From Cyrtodaria siliqua (lineage: Eukaryota > Mollusca > Bivalvia > Adapedonta > Hiatellidae): a DNA stretch of 64,000 bases. The stretch is taken from contig JAWPHD010011459.1 of the NCBI GenBank assembly GCA_037043455.1, positions 1 through 64,000 of the forward strand, written 5' to 3'. Below, piece by piece: positions 54,301 to 63,300 of the stretch (positions within the stretch are counted from its first letter, which is position 1; every line of letters starts with the position of its first letter). Under the pieces are notes generated by a model. That model was not told where the DNA came from. It saw nothing but the letters and a program-made list of their open reading frames with translations, and ran no database searches. Made by a program: the position numbers and the translations under genes.

Positions 54301-57300
54301 AACAGGATGTAATAATCCGTGGAATGCTTTCCGTTTGGTTTTATTACACCCTTCCAAATCAGAGGTGTCATACCGAATGTACAAGGTGGTCATGCGCGAT
54401 ATTTCGGTATATTGTCCCCTGAGAAGGGCTGTAACAGATATAATTCAAAGGGTTGTTTTGTGTTCCAAATAACAGGATGTTGGTGATCGATATAATATTT
54501 CTGTTTTATTACACGCAAGTATCCCAAAAGTCAAACGTGTCATACCAAATACACAGGTATCGCATCGTATTACTATTTTTCAACCAACTTAAACAGCAAA
54601 ATTTGAGACGAAAACAAAGGCTATACAGAAATCGAAGGCCGTCATTCAAATCTACACAATAATGGCAATACAAAGGAATAATTATTTTGAATATCAAACC
54701 ATAGATAAAACAGGAGTTTCACTTAGAATGTGTATACATTTTTATGAAAAATAAAGGCGGTTTTATTTATGAATTTTCAACCAATTTCCACCAAATTCAA
54801 CTGCGTAATTTGAAAACAAAACAAAGGCTATACAGAAATCCAAGGCCGTCATTCAAATCTTCACAATAATGGCAAAACAAAGGAATAATTATTTTGAATA
54901 TCGAACCATAAATAAAACAGGAGTTTCACTTAGAATGTACTAAATAAAAAATATATGAAAAATAAAGGCGGTTTTATTTATGAATTTTCAACCAATTTCC
55001 ACCAAATTCAACATTCGTAATTTGAAAACAAAACAAAGGCTATACAGAAATCCAAGGCTGTCATTCAAATCTAAACAATAATGGCAATACAAAGAAATAA
55101 TTATTTTGAATATCGAACGATAAATAAAACAGGAGTTTCACTTAGAATGTGTATACATTTTTATGAAAAATAAAGGCGCTGACTGGTTGGTACCCTGTTG
55201 TTTACTGCAGAATAATCAGGGAACCAGCTTATTGGCCATTCGGCGGATAAATCGGGAATTAACAAGGAGCATATAGGGAGTTTCAAATCCAGGGTACCTG
55301 TATATCCATGTTTTTACACACGATTCCACTTAGTTTTTAATTATTAATTTTCTTTTTCTATGATTTGAAAATGCATAATGAAAACTTCATAAAGTTCCAC
55401 ACTATGAATTTTAATACCTCATAAGGTTACACTCCACTAATTTACATTGTGTCCCGTCCTGTTGCGTCCCGTTGCATTATTACATTATAAAAAAAACATA
55501 AGGTTACATTCCACTAATTATACAGACTTCATAAGGTTACACTCCACTAATTTTTATGTAAGACTCCACATATTTATACCCCTGCCAAACAAGCTTTATT
55601 GGGGGCTATATAATAATCGCTTTCGAGTTATTTAGCAGATAATGATTGCGTATTTGCTTTTCCATTTTGGTATGATGTGAACATACTTAATGAAGACCAC
55701 TCAACTAATTATATAATTATAAGACTTCATAAGGTTACACACCACTTATTTTTACTTTAGACTCCACATATTTTAATTATTTGTAAATTGTTGCGTTATT
55801 TAACAGATAATTGTTGCATATTTTCTTTTGCTTTTTCTTTAATATTTAATATGTGAGACTCCACATATTTTTCAATTATTTGTAATTGAGACTGCTCAGT
55901 ACAAACTTCAGAGTATTCCCACGCATCCATATTAAAGCAATGATACCTATTATGACTGGACACCAATATGGGAATATTAATCACCTTCATTAAATTTGAG
56001 TTTTAATTTATATGAAAATACAGAATCAGTACCTTTTTTGAGGATACACACATGGTCACCAAGCAGGGGTATTAATCACCTTTAGTGATAGCTCTAGTTA
56101 CTACTTGCGTTCCTCAAAGTTTTGAATGGGTTGTTCTCAAACTTCATATACACATAAAACTGATGACTTTATGTCCCTAGACAGTACCCATTGTTGACGG
56201 CCTAATTTATTACAGAATTATGGCCCTCTGTTTGACTTAGAATTTAAGCGAGGGTATTCATCACCTTCAGTAAAAGTTCTAGTTTTACTTATAAGCATAC
56301 ATATGATATTTTCAGGACCTCTATCTGGGAGTTTAGTGATTTTTTTAAGGGAGATTCATGCAAAAATCTGGGAGGTTTTTTCGCAGGCTATTTTATACTC
56401 TGGAGCAGTATTATTTACCAAATACTAAAAAATACACTTTTAAACATGTTTTTTCATTGATTTCAGGGGAAATAACAAGAATGATAAAAAATAAAGTCTA
56501 AATAATATTTTATTTTCATGCTTTTTTCATTTTCTATTTTATTTTTAATTATTAATTTTAATAATTATTAACATTAATAACCAAAAATTAACATGCAAGA
56601 TCATCTAACACTATATATATTTGAGCTTTATATTATGGTCTTAACTCTGACTCTCTCAAATAAGAATCATGCATGCGTCATCTCTTGAACACAGCCCTGT
56701 ACACTTTAACACAGTGAACTTTCACTAACTGTCCTAAACTTAGTTGAGGGCTGGCATGGCGCAGTCAGTAGCGCGGCGGATTTGTAACCGGAGGCCCCGG
56801 GTTCAATCCTCCGCGGTGCCACTGAGTTCCGCCGGTGTGTTCTTGGGCAAGACACTTTCCCTTAGCCTTGTCTCCGATGTGGATGTAAACCTGGCGGTCC
56901 CGTGTATCAATTTATCCTCCGAGCACGTTAAAGAACCATAGGAATCTATTCGATAACAAGAGTAAGGCCCGGATTCCTATGTATCCTTCGCCTCTCTCTG
57001 GGGCGGCTCTAAATAACATAAACTTAGTTGCATACACCCTTACACAGAACAAAAGCAACCAACATCAATCAAGGAATCCCCTTTTTTTTTGAAGCAAAAT
57101 CTTGAATCAAACATACATACAAACATCGAACAAAAGCAATGTATGTCAATCATGAAACTCCTTTTGAAGTAAATCTTTATAAAATTCATTGATTAAATCA
57201 AACATACACACCAAATTCATGCCGACAAAGTATACTTCCGTTTTCGCTATCCGATAATAACTGTGTCACCTTATTCCACTTCTAATTAAATGATACCGGC

Positions 57301-60300
57301 AATTAGTTTAAAGTCATATGGAACCTGTTTAATTACACACATCATTAAAGACTTCATAAGTGTTCTGCTAATCCTTTGATAAGATTAATTAAGCCAATAA
57401 ACTGTTTGCAAATAACACTTCCCCCAGGCATCATCCAAATCCAGGTATACATCTTGTCACATGACGTTCTTGCGAGTCGCGAGACAATACAATCAAGTTG
57501 GCTTTTAGGCAAACATATACTAAACAAAGAAAATAGACCGATGATTTTCAAAAAATTGATTTTAGCAAGTGTAGATGTGTGTGACACACCTTTGGTGCGC
57601 CTCAGTCAGTTCCATGTAGAGTTATTGCCCTTGCACGTAGTAAACGTTGCTATATTCAGCATATGCAATCTTGTGGAGTGAACTACTTTTACAGTTTTCA
57701 AGATATTGACTTGAAACTTTGTAAACGTGATCAACATGAAGTGTAGATGTGCATGAGACAATTTTGGTGTGGCTCGCTCAATTGCATGCAGAGTTATTGC
57801 CCTTGCATTTAGTCAAAATTGCTATATTCAGCATATGCAATCTTGTGGAGCAAACATCTTCTACAGTTTTCAAGATATTGAATTGAAACTTTGTATACCC
57901 GATTCAAATGAAGTGAAGATGTGCATGCATGACACAGTTTTTGTTCAGCTCGGTCTATTCCATGCAGCGTTAATTGCCTTTGCACGTAGTAACCATTGCT
58001 TTATTCAGCAAATGCAATCTTGTGGAGTGAACTACTTTTACAGTTTGGAAGATATTGAATTAAAACTTTGTGTACATGATAAACATGAAGTGTACATGTA
58101 CGTGACACTATTTTGGTGTGGCTCAGTCAATGCCATGTAAAGTTATTAGCCTTGATCTTACTAAAAGATTGTTTGCGGGGGTATTTATCACCTTCAGTGA
58201 TAGTTCTAGTTTACACCGAGTAGTTATAGATTGCCTAGATGTTTATAAAATAGTTTGGTTAGGATAAACTCAGATCCTGCATCCGTACTTGTATCCAGAC
58301 ATGTGGAGTGATGAGATTGAATTTTAACAGCACTTATTTTGATGTCTTATTATAGACTATGCAAGAAAATAAGAACAAGACTTGACACAAATGCCCCCAG
58401 AAAAAGGTTTTCCTGAGATAATGTTAACGTTATGGCAATGACACTTTTGATGCATTTGATCTTTGCAGGGACACACCTTCTCATCATAATGCTAAACATT
58501 GATATAATTATATCAAAATGCCTTCATAAGTTCAGGATGTGTTGCCGCGGAATGATTTCATTCATTTGACCTTTTGACCTCTAAGTGTGAAATTGACCCT
58601 TGTGGTGCGCATGACACACCTTTTCATCATGCATGAGGTAAGGAACTGACGCTTGCGCGCAACACACATTCTTGTTATGATTAACATTTGTGAAGTGCCT
58701 TCAAAGTTATGGCTGAGATATGATTTTGCCTCCTTTGACCTCGAATTGTGATCTTGACCTTTGTGTTACTGACCTAATTCTTGACTAACAACCTTCTCGT
58801 TGAACTTAATGCAGGCTTTTTTTTCGGAAATAGGGGAGGAGGTCCAGGCCCTTCAATAAGGGGGGAAAAAGCGTGATTTTTGAGGAAAAGGGGAAAAAAT
58901 AATGCGATTTCGTGATATATAGGAGGAACAGTGTAGTAGGCAGAAATTGAAGATTTGGGTGTGCAAAAAAAATCTCGAAAAGGGGAAAAAAGTAGTCTGT
59001 TTTGCCAGGGGAAGGGGCCTGTTTTTGAAGGGAAAAAAGCTCTAACGTTTGTGTAAAGTTTCATAAATTCCATTTAGTATAATGTCCGAGACATGATCTT
59101 AACTCACTTGATTTTTTTTACCTCCAAGTGTGACCTTGACCTTAGAGGTACAGACCTGCTTCTTGTGCAAGACAGTCCCTCTCATTGTGAATTGTTAAAT
59201 TTCCTTCAGTACTTTCACAGTTATGGCTGATAGACGAATGAATGAAAGGACGGATGGTGAAATAACTATATTTCCCCTCACTTCGAGGGCCATAGAAATT
59301 TCATATATTTAGTGTTTAAGTTTAGGCTAGATAAACTGTGATATTTTACACATTGATTTCTAGAATATATGCCAGTTTTTTTTGATGTTCCTCGAACTGG
59401 AACTACTCAATTCACCCATGATTTAGAAGTTGAATGTTGTGTTAGGATATCAAATTCACATAGCAGTTGATTTGCCAGTCATTGAGTTCATTTACACAAA
59501 ATGTCAGGGCATAACAGGTGCAGATTGATCAAATGCCTCTTGCTGAAAAATGCAGTGGTATACCAGCAACTTCCTTTATTTAGTGTTTACTCTACTTTTT
59601 AAACCAATCAGAAGGCTCAGAATTTCAAATACTTGCACCATTTATTCATGAAGATTTTACTACCAGTGCTCTTCATGATTTAGAGTGTGACCTATACAGA
59701 GACTATTGATAAAACCTATTCATAACTTTCACATCTGGTCAACTTCCGCTAGGTTGAGATATTCAGTAGGTGAAAATAAAGGGGTTTACTTCGACTTTAT
59801 CCTCAATCTCCATGATTTAAATTAAATGTATCCATATTGGTGTTTTAAAATCAGACAACACCAAAAGAAGATAGATGTACTAAAATAAAGCTTTTAATAT
59901 AATTATCCCTACAAACTAGTTTTATAAAGGGCTAAAGTCAGTTGAGCACCAACGATAAACACCGAGTTTACCCCCTACCAGAATGTGGAGGTCTTTTATT
60001 TGATTGATTACTGATTGGTCAAATTATTTTGATGATGTCATTTGAAAGTTATGAATTGTAAACGAGAAATCTTCACCATTAAGAAACCACGGTCGGTCAC
60101 TACGCTCCCTCCCTTTCGGTTTCTTTAATGGTAAAGATTTCTCTAAAGATAGCCTCTATCCAGTTAATCTATATGCTTATAGAACAGATTGTGGATAATA
60201 GCCAGCTCTGATAGCATACTGCAGTCGACAGATAATGTAAACACCACTGTTAGTGAACATCACGCTTAGTGAATATCTATTTATAGAACGATACCCTAGA

Positions 60301-63300
60301 GTTGTCTGGATTGATTTATGTTTAGTTCAATAAATACACATAAAACAAGGATATCTGAAACAGAATAGATTTAACACAAATAGTGAAAACAAATAAAGGT
60401 AGTTGGTTTAAATATGGTTTTAGTTTGTGTAAGACTGCCTACGAAGAGTAAATGTATGAATTGTAATTAATGAAAAGATTAATTCTCTTGTATGCTTAGA
60501 TTTAAACACCTTTTCTTTGTCAGTGACGGCCTTTATATAAACCTTTTAAAGCCAGCAGGTTGTTATCGCTTCTCGGCCTTTTGGCTAAGATCAAAGTGTA
60601 GTATCTGTTCTTATCAGCTTAATATCTGATACGTCCCCCATTGGGGGACTTCGATATTAAACTGATTTTTGGACTTAGGTGAGATGTCAGGGGCTTGCTC
60701 CGCTCTCGCCACGGGTTGGCCCGGTATTGCAGTACCTCCGGGATTGGCCCACTTCCCCCTTGGGGGATAAAAAACAATAAATGGTAGAAAATTCAGCCTA
60801 AGGACTAATACTATTTTCAGTATGGCTTCAATTTTTTTATGGGATAGTTGTACTCAGAAATGTTTTTGTTTGTTTAATTTGAACTCAAATACTCCTGTTC
60901 TCTTGGAATTACTTTCCAATACATGCTAGAGTTCGTGATCACCTGTGACCTTTGCTGTGAGAGCATGTGTCCCTACATGAGTGCATAGGTGCATCCAGAT
61001 TAGGTACAGGTTCTGTTTATGCTGACTTTTAAGCACAGAATATTAACCAGACTGCATCAGTATGTATGTTCCCTTTTGTTAAAACTAACACTTGTTCGAC
61101 ATTGACAGCTGGTCCTGCTAGATGAATGCAGTCAGATGACGGAGCCCGCCTCACTGCTGCCTGTTGCCAGATTTGCCTGTCATAAACTCATCCTTGTGGG
61201 AGACCCAAAGGTAACAACCAAGTTTCAGTGGAATCTAATCACCTGGCCAAACAGTATGCTTTATATGCTGAACGACAAGCAAGGGAGCTACTAGTGTGAC
61301 CATGCCTAGGATTGATCCCACAACCTCCTGCATTTGTTGTGGATGCTCTACCACTAAAGTACTGCAGCTGTTGATATACTAGCAGACTCTAGAAGTACTT
61401 GTTGATAGTCTAACCACTATTATCACATAACTTATGGTGTGGGAATGGAATAACACCATTCTATATTTTCGATATATATATATACCACTAGTTCTATAAG
61501 TATGCAAATGAACCTAGTATGCGCTGTCAAAAAAAAATCGATAATGACTATGATCCAAATCCCGCGGTTTATGTCGGTTTCGCGTGTAAAAGAGACAGGC
61601 AAAATGCAATAAAAGTCAATCATTCATTATTGAATTTTATTAAACTCGTTAGCATTTTGCCAACTCGTTTAATAAATTCAATAATGAATGAGTACCCATG
61701 TAATATCCTCTATTTATCTCACTTGACTTACATAAAGAGAATCTATACCTTTAATGTGTGTGTGAGAATGCCTCGTTCTTTCCAAATGTCCTATGGTTGG
61801 AAATCCCTTTCTTACACTTTAAGTAGGTGGCTTCCCATCCCGTTAAACTACCGTCAGCATGTACCTATATCAGGATCTACTGCACATATTTACATCTCTT
61901 TATTGATGTCAAAGTTGTTATCCATATTCTATAATTGTATAACCTTTTTCTATGCCTTTTACACTGATCTTAGCCTCAAATTATCTATATATCTATAAAT
62001 ACTGCATCACCCTCTTGAAGACTATGTGCAGACTAGCAATGTTTTATATATTAGACTATATACTCCATGTTAAAAAACATTCTTAGCATTCACATAATTA
62101 TGATACAATATCAGGATGAAAAAGTTACTTCCAGCTTTCCTAAATTTGCCCTTATATGACTCGACTTGTAAGTGAGGAAGTGTTGATTCTTACGGATGGC
62201 GGGAGGTGTACAGTACACCCCGGAATAGTGGGTGGTCTGCCTCTCACCACAAAAAATTGACCATCATATATAACCTTACACGTGTTAAAAATGACGTAAA
62301 AACCCATACAAGACTGAATGAACACTATCTTCTAATTAAATAAAAGTCATATATCAGGCTATTATCTAATTTGTGTGTTGGTATGATTTTCAGCAACTTG
62401 ACCCTACCATCCATGGTGCAGAGGTGGCCCACTCCAGTGGTCTGGAACAGACACTGTTTGACAGACTTATTAAGATGGTAAGATGTTTCTGCTGTGTGTC
62501 AATACTAGTAATCATATTGACAAGTATTTGGACATAATCATAACCATATACTGATTGTGATTTGTTTGTGTTAAGTAATTTAGAGATATGTCAAAGAGCA
62601 ATAAAAACACCTTTGATGTTGTAGTAATAGATATTCAGGTTTGTCTACAACCGTTTGTCTTTTTGTACCTACAGAAAAAGTATCTTAAACTTCTTTGAAT
62701 AGCATAAACAATAATTTCCTTTTATTTCATGGAAAATCATTGATATCACAATACATTTTAATTTTAATACCTATAACCATACAATTTCATTATTGCATAT
62801 GCATTTACAAGCTCCGTTTACTTTGTAACAGGAAAAGTCAATATTCGCTCATATTGAGGTGTAGTGAAGTCATATTGGGTGTGTAATGAATACTCTTTGT
62901 GATTCAGGTTAATTTTCTGTTCATGTCAAAGAAAAATTCCCACAATGTAATGACAATAATTATGTTGTTTCAAATGAATGTTTTTGGTGAAAATTAAATG
63001 TTACAATCTATTTTATTGTTCTAATTTAAAAATGCATATGCAATAAAAAAGGTTATTAGATTTATATTGGGGTATATGTACTCGTTCTTTCGCACATACA
63101 TATTGCGCTCCTAAAGTCGCACAATATTAATATGTGAAATAACTTGTGCATATATCCCAATACAAATCTAATAACCTGTGATCATTCCTACCTTGGTCAG
63201 CCATTACTTCTCGGAATATTACACAAATGACCAGGACAATATATTGGAGTGGTTCATTGGGTTGTTACTTCAACAATATTGCCTGGAGAAGGTTAGTATT

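Larger units (their letters stand above)
52340..60875 (+). repeat. Segmental duplication unit 2 (about 8.5 kb) in intron 24
   Basis: A direct tandem copy of 47040-52335. It is larger because it carries extra DNA at 53111-55310 (a TIR element), about 56114-57565 (a segment with a SINE) and 59721-60054 (a MITE), while unit 1 holds about 0.7 kb not found here (around 48850-49500). Homology continues about 90-100 bp past the U2 gene in both units. Confidence 0.85.

Noticed and set aside
56747..56820. Functional tRNA gene
   Set aside because: A and B boxes are present, but the sequence continues into a SINE body bounded by a 12-bp target duplication.
61519..61998. 159-codon plus-strand ORF
   Set aside because: It begins inside the second copy of the same MITE and continues into AT-rich intron; no domain recognised.
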